Positions 1-6,491 of a stretch of DNA of 11,679 bases are shown here, piece by piece; within the stretch, counting starts at the first letter, position 1; every line of letters starts with the position of its first letter. A program made the position numbers and the translations under genes. The DNA is taken from positions 1 through 11,679 of the forward strand of contig JAPPBZ010000033.1 of assembly GCA_026702635.1 (NCBI GenBank). The letters are read 5' to 3'. Under the pieces are notes generated by a model. That model had not been told where the DNA came from. It did not search any database and worked only from the letters and a program-made list of their open reading frames with translations. This DNA is from Bacteroidota bacterium (lineage in GTDB: Bacteria; Bacteroidota; Rhodothermia; Rhodothermales; Bin80).

Positions 1-1
1 C

Positions 2-175
2 CTTGGGGGGGTAGAAAGTCTGATCGGGCACCCTGCAACCATGTCGCACGGTGCCCTGACCCCGGAGGAGCGTGCCAACCTCGGAATAAGCGATCATCTG
101 GTTCGCTTATCCGTAGGGGTTGAAGATTCCGAAGACTTGCTTGAGGACTTGGAACAAGCACTTGACAGGATATAG
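2..175 (+). CDS. Cystathionine gamma-synthase/beta-lyase family PLP enzyme, C-terminal fragment
   Basis: The window opens inside this gene; 57 codons and a TAG stop at 173-175 remain. The translation begins L-G-G-V-E-S-L-I-G-H-P-A-T-M-S-H, then has G-I-S-D-H-L-V-R-L-S-V-G-V-E-D-S-E-D-L. This is the conserved C-terminal end of the Cys/Met-metabolism PLP family (MetB, MetC, methionine gamma-lyase), where S-L-G-G-x-E-S-L, the S/T-H pair and R-x-S-x-G-x-E-D recur. Members act in the cytoplasm on cystathionine, O-acylhomoserine or methionine. The PLP lysine and substrate-specifying residues lie outside the window, so the exact reaction cannot be assigned. It converges on the reverse ppiD gene with a 98-bp gap. 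Family assignment is firm; the specific enzyme is open. Confidence 0.9.
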   Translation, partial: LGGVESLIGHPATMSHGALTPEERANLGISDHLVRLSVGVEDSEDLLEDLEQALDRI

Positions 176-243
176 CACCCGCACACGGGCTGAGATCTGT
201 TTCTCATGCCCCAAGTGCAGTGAGCTTATGGAAGCGGAGAGAA

Positions 244-266
244 CCTTCCACCGCCGGATGGCAAGG
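244..266 (-). terminator. Possible weak terminator hairpin after ppiD
   Basis: CCTTCCA (244-250) pairs with TGG-C-AAGG (259-266), seven base pairs with one bulged C at 262 and an eight-base loop. It starts eight bases beyond the ppiD stop on the reverse strand and is followed there by TTCTCTCC, not a true T-run. A second short stem, CCCG/CGGG (178-189), sits just after the forward gene's stop. Either could end transcription, but neither is a textbook terminator. Confidence 0.3.
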
Positions 267-273
267 GCAAACG

Positions 274-2370
274 TTACTGCAGGGGCAGTAAATCGGTTCT
301 TAGATCTTCAATTTCTGCAGATTCCCGAAGCGTAGTGATCCAGCCTTGGAGAACAAGGTTCCGCTGATCTCTGGTTAGATCAGCCAGCAGGTTGTCGAGT
401 TCATCGTCAGAGATTTCAGCAGGTTCGCTGACTGTGTTCGTGCGGATGACATAGGCTCCATTATCTCCAATCAGTACCCCGGAATCTTCCCCGGCATCCA
501 GTCCGAGGGCTGCGCCAACAAATCGATAGTCCCGCCCTAATCCACTGACAACGGGATTCTCGAAGGATACACCCGAAGCAAGCTGTGAGTTCAGTCCAAA
601 TGCATCGGCAAGTCCATCGAATCCTCCGGAATCATAGGCGGATTGCAATCGACTTACCTGATGCTCACGCTTTTTCTCCAGAATTGCAAGTTGTCTCACC
701 TGTGCTTCGACCATCTCCAGCGGTTCGTATCCTGCGGATTCGATGTCAACGACATGCACGACCAGCGCAACCTCATTGAGTTCAATAACGGGGCTAATAT
801 CTCCAACGTCTGCGTCACGCAAAAATGCTTCAATCGAAAAGCTTTGACCGAATCCTGGAATTGATGTCTGTCCATCCTGAATCTGCAGCGACTCAATCGC
901 AGCGCCACGCCGTTCGGCTTCACTCGTAAAGTCACCTTCCTCTTCGGCGTAGTAGCGCAAATCTTCCAAGGATTCCTGAATATTGTTCAGCGTAGCAACG
1001 GATACATCGATGGCGTAAGCCAGCCGGGATAATTGGACATCCACGGGTGCTCGATGCGTAACTTCGATCAGGTGGAATCCAAAGCTTGTTTCAATGGGAC
1101 CGACCAAGGTTCCAACATCCGCTCCAAAGGCAGCATCTTCGAAGGCTTCGACCATTCTGCCCGGCCCAAACCATCCAAGATCTCCACCATTCGAGCCACT
1201 CCCCGGATCGTCGCTCATCTCAACGGCCACCGCTTCGAAGTCTTCTCCTGACTGAATCCTGCGTCGAATATCCTGTATAGAGGCACGTGCGGCAGCAGGA
1301 TCGTCATCGACATTCACCAGGATGTGGCGTGCACGGACATGGTTCTCCTCGGCGTCACGCGTGGCTGCAACCTTGATCAATTGTGCCTCACCATTGACGA
1401 TAATCGGACCGACGATATCTCCCTCCTGGGGCACCGTGCCTTGTTCAAAGAGCACGCTCAACTCCGCTGGTGACAAGGTGGAGGCACCGAGAAAATTATC
1501 TGACCAGTTCACCTCACTGGCAGACTGGGCAAGGAACAGTGAATCGTTGTCGGTTTCTTCAAAGCCTTGACGCAGACGCTCAATCTCTTGCATGATTGCA
1601 AGCGTGTCCTCTTGGGAGGGTAATCTGGAGAGCGATGCAATCTGAACAGAGTAGAGTCGTTCTCTAGCGTAATCTTCCCGATTATCTGCGTAATACCGGT
1701 CTACGTCACGGTCGGTAACTGTGACGAGGGAGTCCGGTACGTCTGCATACCTCAGGAAGAAAAATTCAACATCTGCACGTTTTTGCTCAAGCTCCCAGGT
1801 TGATTTCGCATCTACCTCAGATACGCGCACAGATGCTTCCAAAAGCTGATTTAGCCGTTGCTCACGGCGTTCATACCGGATAATTTGCTCTAATTGGATG
1901 AGCATCGGTGTCTGAGACGGGTCATCAATCACGTTTTGCAGGATCGCACGATTGATTCCCCCCTGTCCGTCAGAAAAATTTTGCCGTACAATCCAATGGG
2001 GGTTCTCACCAAGAATGAGTTCGCGAACCTCGGTGTCACTGACCGTCACACCAATCTCATCCATCATGTGTTCGCGCAGCTTGTCTTCCACCAGAGCGTT
2101 AAATGCCCGTTCGCGCTCAACCTCTAACTGCTGCGGTAATACGTTTCCGTTATTGGTGCGCCGTACCTGTTCAAGTTGTGCTTCCAGCTGTCGGCTGTAT
2201 GTCTCCCGAGTGATGGGGTCACCATCAACTACAATCACTTTACCGAGAGGGTCCGTGCCGATGGTGTCAAAAACACCGGAGTCTTGAAGTACCCAAAGAC
2301 CACCAAAAGAGATAACGAGAATCCACAGGACGATGCCCGTGTTTTCCCGCATACGATTCATTGTACCCAT
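274..2370 (-). CDS. ppiD: Membrane-anchored peptidylprolyl isomerase/chaperone, PpiD/SurA type
   Basis: A 698-residue protein. Residues about 11-29 form one membrane helix after a short basic N-terminus, so the rest should face the periplasm, as in E. coli PpiD. Residues about 45-200 match a SurA/PpiD N-terminal chaperone region (V-V-D-G-D-P-I-T-R-E-T-Y start, long charged helices). Residues about 343-441 are a parvulin domain: A-R-H-I-L with His349, G-G-D-L-G-W-F at 395-401, and S-F-G-F-H-L-I-E-V with His433. These hallmarks are intact, so isomerase activity is possible, although E. coli PpiD is regarded as mainly a chaperone. The C-terminal 250 residues are a less conserved parvulin-like or chaperone region. 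The start is the first of three close ATGs (codons 1, 4, 7); no clear ribosome binding site decides between them. It lies downstream of rplU-rpmA, with a 67-bp gap that may hold its own promoter. Confidence 0.88.
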   Translation of the reverse strand: MGTMNRMRENTGIVLWILVISFGGLWVLQDSGVFDTIGTDPLGKVIVVDGDPITRETYSRQLEAQLEQVRRTNNGNVLPQQLEVERERAFNALVEDKLREHMMDEIGVTVSDTEVRELILGENPHWIVRQNFSDGQGGINRAILQNVIDDPSQTPMLIQLEQIIRYERREQRLNQLLEASVRVSEVDAKSTWELEQKRADVEFFFLRYADVPDSLVTVTDRDVDRYYADNREDYARERLYSVQIASLSRLPSQEDTLAIMQEIERLRQGFEETDNDSLFLAQSASEVNWSDNFLGASTLSPAELSVLFEQGTVPQEGDIVGPIIVNGEAQLIKVAATRDAEENHVRARHILVNVDDDPAAARASIQDIRRRIQSGEDFEAVAVEMSDDPGSGSNGGDLGWFGPGRMVEAFEDAAFGADVGTLVGPIETSFGFHLIEVTHRAPVDVQLSRLAYAIDVSVATLNNIQESLEDLRYYAEEEGDFTSEAERRGAAIESLQIQDGQTSIPGFGQSFSIEAFLRDADVGDISPVIELNEVALVVHVVDIESAGYEPLEMVEAQVRQLAILEKKREHQVSRLQSAYDSGGFDGLADAFGLNSQLASGVSFENPVVSGLGRDYRFVGAALGLDAGEDSGVLIGDNGAYVIRTNTVSEPAEISDDELDNLLADLTRDQRNLVLQGWITTLRESAEIEDLRTDLLPLQ

Positions 2371-2390
2371 TGGGCGGATTACACGTTAGT

Positions 2391-2419
2391 TCGATACCAT
2401 AGTCGGTGCTGAGTTCCAA
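2391..2419 (-). promoter_or_regulatory. Candidate ppiD promoter
   Basis: On the reverse strand TTGGAA (2419-2414), 17 bases, then TATCGA (2396-2391), with TGG directly before it giving an extended -10 look. Transcription would start about 15-20 bases before the ppiD ATG. The -10 match is poor, so this is tentative. Confidence 0.25.
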
Positions 2420-2428
2420 GACGGAACT
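2412..2428. other. Perfect hairpin between rpmA and ppiD
   Basis: AGTTCC (2412-2417) and GGAACT (2423-2428) are perfect inverted repeats around a five-base loop, 9 bases beyond the rpmA stop on the reverse strand. There is no T-run on that strand after it, so it is more likely a partial attenuator, an mRNA-stabilising end or a processing site than a strong terminator. It overlaps the proposed ppiD -35. Confidence 0.4.
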
Positions 2429-2437
2429 TTCAGAGAA

Positions 2438-2701
2438 TCAGGCTGATGCGACGGGGTCAACATGAACCATCTTGCGGTCTTTGCGTCCACTCGAGAACCG
2501 GATAATTCCCTCTGCACGAGCAAAGAGCGTGTCGTCTCCACCCCTGCCGACATTTATGCCTGGGTGGATTCGTGTGCCTCGCTGACGCACGATAATACCC
2601 CCAGCCGATATGTGTTGGCCGGCATATACCTTGACACCAAGCATCTTGGGCTTGGAGTCACGACCATTCTTGGTGGAGCCTAGTCCTTTCTTATGTGCCA
2701 T
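2438..2701 (-). CDS. rpmA: 50S ribosomal protein L27
   Basis: An 87-residue basic protein beginning M-A-H-K-K-G-L-G-S-T-K-N-G-R-D-S, the L27 signature, followed by K-x-L-G-V-K-x-Y-x-G-Q, G-G-I-I-V-R-Q-R-G-T and H-P-G-x-N-V-G-x-G-x-D-D-T-L-F-A. L27 sits in the large subunit, its flexible N-terminal tail reaching towards the peptidyl-transferase centre. There is no Firmicutes-type cleavable extension before the M-A-H-K-K start. Length matches the family (about 85). It lies 12 bp downstream of rplU, the usual L21-L27 pairing, and is almost certainly on the same transcript. No oddities. Confidence 0.98.
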   Translation of the reverse strand: MAHKKGLGSTKNGRDSKPKMLGVKVYAGQHISAGGIIVRQRGTRIHPGINVGRGGDDTLFARAEGIIRFSSGRKDRKMVHVDPVASA

Positions 2702-2713
2702 AATAACTCTTGT

Positions 2714-3034
2714 CTATTCTCCGATGGAGAGCGATGAAATCCGGATCTGAGTGTACTGTTGCCGGTGGCCGCGCTTCACCTTATAACGCTTACGGCGTTT
2801 TTTCTTGAAAACGACAATTTTGTCTCCTCGGACATGCTGAATCACCTCACCGACCACCTGTGCGCCGGCGACATGAGGGCGTCCGACCTTGATGTCGTCT
2901 TGATCAGCCACGAGAAGGACTTCGGGAAAATGAAGCGTATCCCCCTCTTTGGCCTCCGCCTCGTAGGGAATAAAAAGTGTATCTTCCTCGGCAACGCGGT
3001 ATTGCTTTCCGCTAATATTGACAACTACAAACAT
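2714..3034 (-). CDS. rplU: 50S ribosomal protein L21
   Basis: A 106-residue protein starting M-F-V-V-V-N-I-S-G-K-Q-Y-R-V, with the C-terminal L21 signature K-K-K-R-R-K-R-Y-K-V-K-R-G-H-R-Q and ending Y-T-Q-I-R-I-S-S-L. L21 binds 23S rRNA in the large subunit. The ATG is the natural start, with no extension. It is first in the reverse cluster rplU-rpmA-(ppiD) and divergent from the FAH-family gene across a 92-bp gap. No L21 autoregulatory leader could be recognised in that gap. Confidence 0.97.
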   Translation of the reverse strand: MFVVVNISGKQYRVAEEDTLFIPYEAEAKEGDTLHFPEVLLVADQDDIKVGRPHVAGAQVVGEVIQHVRGDKIVVFKKKRRKRYKVKRGHRQQYTQIRISSLSIGE

Positions 3035-3049
3035 TGGTTCTGGTATAAG
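3018..3049 (+). promoter_or_regulatory. Candidate promoter of the FAH-family gene
   Basis: TTGACA at 3018-3023 and an extended -10, TGG-TATAAG, at 3041-3049. The 20-base spacer is long for a -35/-10 pair, but an extended -10 can tolerate that. It overlaps the first codons of the divergent rplU and would give about 70 bases of leader before the ATG at 3127. A second TTGACA (3095-3100), 17 bases and TTTATT (3118-3123) would instead give an almost leaderless mRNA. Confidence 0.35.
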
Positions 3050-3126
3050 AGCGTCAACCCGACGCGCAAATTTTCGGTAGCCCGGTGTTATGCTTTGACA
3101 TTTAAGAGGTTCCCCAGTTTATTCAG

Positions 3127-3780
3127 ATGATACTAACTGATCCATCTAGCGCAGAACGGGTGCGTGTCGGCAAAGTGCTCTGCATCGGTCGCAACTACGC
3201 CGAGCACGCCGCAGAGATGAATGCTTCAGTTCCGAAGCAGCCGATCATTTTTCTGAAGCCATCTACCGCGATTATACGCATGCCGGACTCAATTCGGCTC
3301 CCTTCGATGACCTCGGACGTGCACCATGAAGTGGAATTGGTTGCCATGATCGGACGCAGCGGAAGGGATATTCCGTTGAATCGCAGCCTTGAGTATGTGA
3401 CGGCCTATGCGATCGGATTGGACATGACGGCACGGGATCTGCAATCTGAAGCAAAGAGGAAGGGGAAGCCTTGGAGTGTTGCGAAGGGGTTTGACACATT
3501 TGCTCCCCTTGGGGAACTGGTTCCCGCAGCTGAAATCGACGATCCTCAACACTTGAAGCTGACGTTGAACGTCAATGGTATCACGAGGCAGCATGGAAGT
3601 ACGCGGGATATGATTTTCTCCGTTGCCCACCTAATCTCCTACTGCTCTCGAATCTTCACGTTGGAGCACGGGGACTTGCTGTATACCGGTACTCCTGAAG
3701 GAGTCGGCCCGGTTGTGAAGGGGGATTGGCTGGAAGCGACCTGTGATCCGCTGCCCCCTCTCACGGTTACGGTCGTTTAA
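3127..3780 (+). CDS. Fumarylacetoacetate hydrolase family protein, FAHD1-like acylpyruvase
   Basis: A 217-residue single-domain FAH-fold protein. The core runs V-G-K-V-L-C-I-G-R-N-Y-A-E-H, then F-L-K-P-S-T-A-I, H-H-E-V-E-L-V, I-G-L-D-M-T-A-R-D and W-x-V-A-K-G-F-D-T-F-A-P-L-G. Likely metal ligands are Glu68, Glu70 and Asp99; His27 and Glu30 would be the catalytic pair and Lys120 the active-site lysine. All sit three positions below the human FAHD1 residues as I recall them (His30, Glu33, Glu71, Glu73, Asp102, Lys123), strongly supporting an acylpyruvate hydrolase or oxaloacetate decarboxylase over true fumarylacetoacetase (about 420 residues). It should be a soluble Mg2+-dependent enzyme of 2-oxo-acid catabolism or oxaloacetate control. 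The substrate remains inferred. Its 3' end overlaps the convergent threonine aldolase gene by 14 bp. Confidence 0.9.
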   Translation: MILTDPSSAERVRVGKVLCIGRNYAEHAAEMNASVPKQPIIFLKPSTAIIRMPDSIRLPSMTSDVHHEVELVAMIGRSGRDIPLNRSLEYVTAYAIGLDMTARDLQSEAKRKGKPWSVAKGFDTFAPLGELVPAAEIDDPQHLKLTLNVNGITRQHGSTRDMIFSVAHLISYCSRIFTLEHGDLLYTGTPEGVGPVVKGDWLEATCDPLPPLTVTVV

Positions 3781-4792
3781 GCGCCTGCTCAACCGCCAGA
3801 ACGGTTGTGTCAATCTCCTGAGCAGTGAGGTCTCGGTGGATTGTGGCTCTGATTGTATCGGGGCCAACTGCCACCATCGCGATTGCTTGGTCACGGAGGC
3901 GTTTCAGCAGGGTATCGGTTGTGACTTCTGCATCCATGAGGGAGATCAGGACGATATTGGTCTGTGGAGCACGAACATGAATGGATGGGAAAGCAGCCAA
4001 ACCATCTGCCAGCCGCCGAGCGTGAATATGATCTTGTTCAAGGTCGGGGAGATGATGCTCAATTGCGTAGAGCCCGGCGGCGGCCAGAATACCCGTCTGA
4101 CGCATTCCTGCCCCCAACTCTTTCCGGCGCCGATGGGCGCACCGGACAATTTTTTCTGTACCTGCAAACACGGATCCCACTGGAGCTCCCAATCCCTTGG
4201 ACAGGCATACCGTAACCGTATCAAAGGGGGCTGCATACTCCTTCATCGGGGTTTGGGTGGCAACCGAAGCGTTCCACAATCGGGCACCATCGAGGTGGCA
4301 TGCCAGCCCATGTTCATGTGCACATGCGGCCAACTCTTGTAATTCTGCAAGCGGATTCAGCAGTCCTCCGGCAATGTTGAGTGTATTTTCCAGGCAGAGC
4401 AGGGTGGAATTTGATTCCCAGTAATGGCCGTGCCGCAGTGCGCCCAGAAGTTGGTGTTTACTGAACCGGCCGTCGTTTCCCTCAATGACATGTAGCGTAA
4501 CTCCGCTTAAGCTGCTGGCGGCTCCGGACTCATAGTTAAATATGTGGCTTTTTCGTTCAACGATCACCTCATCGCCGGGGCGGGTATGCACATGAATCCC
4601 CAACTGGTTCCCCATCATCCCCGAGGGGACAAAGAGAGCAGCTTCTTTGCCAAGCAGGTCGGCGACGGTGTTCTGGAGCGCCTTGACGGTCGGATCTTCT
4701 CCGAAGACATCGTCCCCCACTTCGGCTTGTACCATGGCACGGCGCATCCCCGCAGATGGGCGCGTCACCGTGTCACTGCGCAGGTCAATCAT
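3767..4792 (-). CDS. ltaE: Low-specificity L-threonine aldolase
   Basis: A 341-residue PLP enzyme of fold type I, expected to cleave L-threonine or L-allo-threonine to glycine and acetaldehyde in the cytoplasm. It starts M-I-D-L-R-S-D-T-V-T-R-P, followed by G-D-D-V-F-G-E-D-P-T-V, the family's N-terminal signature. His83 (K-S-H-I-F) is the ring-stacking histidine, Asp168 (H-L-D-G-A-R) the pyridine-nitrogen partner, Lys199 (C-L-S-K-G-L-G-A-P-V-G-S) the Schiff-base lysine, and Arg171 is also conserved. Length is as expected (E. coli enzyme 333). The ATG overlaps the greA stop as ATGA, implying coupled translation from a shared mRNA. The 3' end runs 14 bp into the convergent FAH-family gene, leaving no intergenic terminator; AACCG/CGGTT (3791-3806) is the only nearby stem. 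Confidence 0.95.
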   Translation of the reverse strand: MIDLRSDTVTRPSAGMRRAMVQAEVGDDVFGEDPTVKALQNTVADLLGKEAALFVPSGMMGNQLGIHVHTRPGDEVIVERKSHIFNYESGAASSLSGVTLHVIEGNDGRFSKHQLLGALRHGHYWESNSTLLCLENTLNIAGGLLNPLAELQELAACAHEHGLACHLDGARLWNASVATQTPMKEYAAPFDTVTVCLSKGLGAPVGSVFAGTEKIVRCAHRRRKELGAGMRQTGILAAAGLYAIEHHLPDLEQDHIHARRLADGLAAFPSIHVRAPQTNIVLISLMDAEVTTDTLLKRLRDQAIAMVAVGPDTIRATIHRDLTAQEIDTTVLAVEQALKRP

Positions 4793-5265
4793 TGACCGTT
4801 TCGAGTGATCTCCAGGATCTTCACATGCAATTCCCCTGCCGGCACGTGGATAATCGCTTCTTCACCGACCCCCTTCCCGAGGAGCCCCTTGCCAATAGGA
4901 CTGGTAATCGGGATCCGTCCGTTGGATATATCTGCCTCGGGTGCAGACACCAGCGTTACCACTTTTTCCTTGCCGGTTCGTGAATTTCTGAAGCGTACGG
5001 TAGACAGAATCCGGGCCTTGGAGGCATCCACATCATCTTCGTCGAGGACCCGGGCTTCTGCCAGAGTATTCTCCATTTGAGCGATGCGTGCTTCAAGCTT
5101 TCCCTGGGCTTCCTTGGCCGCATCATATTCGGCATTTTCTGAAAGGTCCCCATGGGAACGGGCTTCCGCGATTTCGTTCGAGATACGCTTACGTTCCACC
5201 GTACGTGCGTGATGGATATCTGCTTTGAGTTTCTTAAGTGCTTTTTCAGTGAGATAAACAGGCAT
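4789..5265 (-). CDS. greA: Transcription elongation factor GreA
   Basis: A 158-residue protein of normal GreA length. The N-terminal coiled coil (about 1-75) carries the tip motif G-D-L-S-E-N-A-E-Y; Asp40 and Glu43 correspond to the E. coli acidic pair (41 and 44) that positions Mg2+ in the polymerase secondary channel. The C-terminal FKBP-like domain includes I-S-N-G-R-I-P-I-T-S-P-I-G-K-G-L-L-G-K. The factor stimulates RNA cleavage by backtracked RNA polymerase. It begins with ATG 21 bp after the NlpC/P60 stop and ends in a 4-bp overlap with the threonine aldolase start, so it is the middle gene of a three-gene reverse operon. Confidence 0.97.
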   Translation of the reverse strand: MPVYLTEKALKKLKADIHHARTVERKRISNEIAEARSHGDLSENAEYDAAKEAQGKLEARIAQMENTLAEARVLDEDDVDASKARILSTVRFRNSRTGKEKVVTLVSAPEADISNGRIPITSPIGKGLLGKGVGEEAIIHVPAGELHVKILEITRNGQ

Positions 5266-5286
5266 TACATACTTAGGTCATTATCG

Positions 5287-5856
5287 TTACCATCCCACAC
5301 GCCGTCTTCTGAGACTGTCGGGAGGTTCTTCTGACGTAATAGGGGTAAGCACTGAATCCTGGCCCACCAGGACGCGTCGTCCAACCCAGTAGGCTCCGCT
5401 CCAGTACGGTTCATCCATACGTCCGACAGATACTCCATCTTCCGGCCAAGCATGTAGAAATTCCTGCGAACCAAGGTAGATGCCCACATGTCTCGGCATG
5501 CTGGTTGGTCGGAAGAAAACAATATCACCCGGCATGAGAGAGGCGCGTTCAACTTCTTTGCCGAATCCTAGTTGCCGCGCTGTTGAATGTGGAAAGGACA
5601 GTCCGAGGATCTGCTCAGCCACTACCACAACTAGTCCGGGAGCGTCTATTCCCGACCTGGAGCTTCCGCCCTCCAAGTGCGGCGTTCCCTGCCAAGATGT
5701 TGCAAAGGCGCGCAATTCCGACTCGATGGCTGCGGAAGGTATGGCGGGGTTTCCAGAGGAAACTGCTTGCAATGGGGTTGAGGTCTGTGTGCTTGGTTGG
5801 TTGGTTTGAGCGCAACCTGCAAGGAAAGCCGCGCAGAGAAGAACATATGCACGCAT
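5287..5856 (-). CDS. NlpC/P60-like lipoprotein lacking the catalytic cysteine
   Basis: A 189-residue protein from the ATG at 5856; an in-frame TTG at 5874 would add six residues but spoil the short signal peptide. M-R-A-Y-V-L-L-C-A-A-F-L-A-G-C is a lipoprotein signal with lipobox L-A-G-C (Cys15), so it should be a lipidated envelope protein. A polar linker (about 16-40) leads to an NlpC/P60 fold: G-T-P-H-L-E-G-G at 57-64, S-G-I-D-A-P-G-L-V at 68-76, M-P-G-D-I-V-F-F at 108-115, R-H-V-G-I-Y-L-G at 122-129 and F-L-H-A at 133-136. Family enzymes have D-C-S-G where this has D-A-P-G: the nucleophile is Ala72 (codon 5643-5641, GCT), while His123 and the position of His135 are kept. Peptidoglycan endopeptidase activity is therefore unlikely; binding or regulation is more likely. 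First gene of the nlpC-greA-ltaE operon; length suits small family lipoproteins. Confidence 0.88.
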   Translation of the reverse strand: MRAYVLLCAAFLAGCAQTNQPSTQTSTPLQAVSSGNPAIPSAAIESELRAFATSWQGTPHLEGGSSRSGIDAPGLVVVVAEQILGLSFPHSTARQLGFGKEVERASLMPGDIVFFRPTSMPRHVGIYLGSQEFLHAWPEDGVSVGRMDEPYWSGAYWVGRRVLVGQDSVLTPITSEEPPDSLRRRRVGW

Positions 5857-5972
5857 GGGATGAATGGTTTGCAAACGGGGTGGTGCGTTTCTTGAGTCTG
5901 GCTTAGAGGATCAATCCCAGCCTCTTAGTAGTACACATAGGGCGCGAGTTCGGTTCATCATCCGTTTTTTCA
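5857..5972. promoter_or_regulatory. Divergent intergenic region between the lipoprotein and bacilliredoxin genes
   Basis: These 116 bp must hold promoters for both divergent genes. I could not pick a convincing -35/-10 or Bacteroidota-type pair on either strand. A run of six T at 5965-5970 lies just before the bacilliredoxin ATG, and no Shine-Dalgarno sequence is evident for either gene. Confidence 0.4.
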
Positions 5973-6491
5973 ATGCCATATCCAGAACATCTTGTATCTC
6001 CAATGCGTCAGGAACTCACCCGACTGGGGATTAAAGAATTACGAACGAGTGAGCAGGTGGCGAGTGCATTTGATATGACCCCCGATCAGACGATGCTGCT
6101 GGTGGTCAACTCTGTGTGCGGTTGTGCTGCAGGCATGGCGCGTCCTGCTGTTGGCTTGGCCATGCAGAATGAAACTCAGCCGGATCGGGCGGTAACGGTT
6201 TTCGCCGGGCAGGACCTTGAGGCGACGGCCTCTGCACGGGATTTCTTAATCGGTATTCCTCCGTCGTCCCCGTTTATAGCCCTTATTAAGGGTGGAGAGG
6301 TCGTGTATGTTGTCGAGCGCAGACACATTGAAGGACGCAGTGCCGAGGCAATCGCAATGGATTTGGTCCAGGCCTTTGATCGGTTTTGCGGAACCGATGA
6401 GACCGCAGAAGACGGCCCTGAGAGTCCCGACACGGTGGGCAGCTACGCCGAAAGCCCCATTTCGTCGTCATTTCGTTCCATCATTCGCTGA
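5973..6491 (+). CDS. BrxA/BrxB family bacilliredoxin
   Basis: A 172-residue protein of the YphP/YqiW (BrxA/BrxB) family. It starts M-P-Y-P-E-H-L-V-S-P-M-R-Q-E-L-T and carries V-N-S-V-C-G-C-A-A-G-M-A-R-P-A, with the family's C-G-C active site at Cys49 and Cys51. The thioredoxin-like core continues through T-V-F-A-G-Q-D-L-E-A-T, I-P-P-S-S-P-F-I-A-L-I-K-G-G and R-R-H-I-E-G-R-S-A-E to F-D-R-F-C at about 134-138. In Bacillus these proteins remove bacillithiol from S-thiolated proteins; low-molecular-weight thiol use here is inferred. The core alone equals the usual length (about 140-145); the last 30 or so residues are an acidic then Ser-rich tail rarely seen. It stands alone, divergent from the lipoprotein operon. 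Confidence 0.94.
   Translation: MPYPEHLVSPMRQELTRLGIKELRTSEQVASAFDMTPDQTMLLVVNSVCGCAAGMARPAVGLAMQNETQPDRAVTVFAGQDLEATASARDFLIGIPPSSPFIALIKGGEVVYVVERRHIEGRSAEAIAMDLVQAFDRFCGTDETAEDGPESPDTVGSYAESPISSSFRSIIR

Noticed and set aside
120..335. Forward 71-codon open frame near the window start
   Set aside because: It covers the end of the PLP enzyme gene in another frame and the end of ppiD on the other strand; translation is not protein-like.
2759..3130. Forward 123-codon open frame opposite rplU
   Set aside because: Shadow of a certain ribosomal protein gene; no family resemblance.
3743..4342. Forward 199-codon open frame antisense to the threonine aldolase gene
   Set aside because: It lies opposite a gene with all catalytic residues in place, its translation is Cys/Gly-rich with no recognisable domain, and no start signal is visible.
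5857..5874. TTG start at 5874 for the lipoprotein gene
   Set aside because: The ATG at 5856 puts Arg at position 2 directly before the hydrophobic core and lipobox, a normal lipoprotein signal; the extra six residues add nothing.
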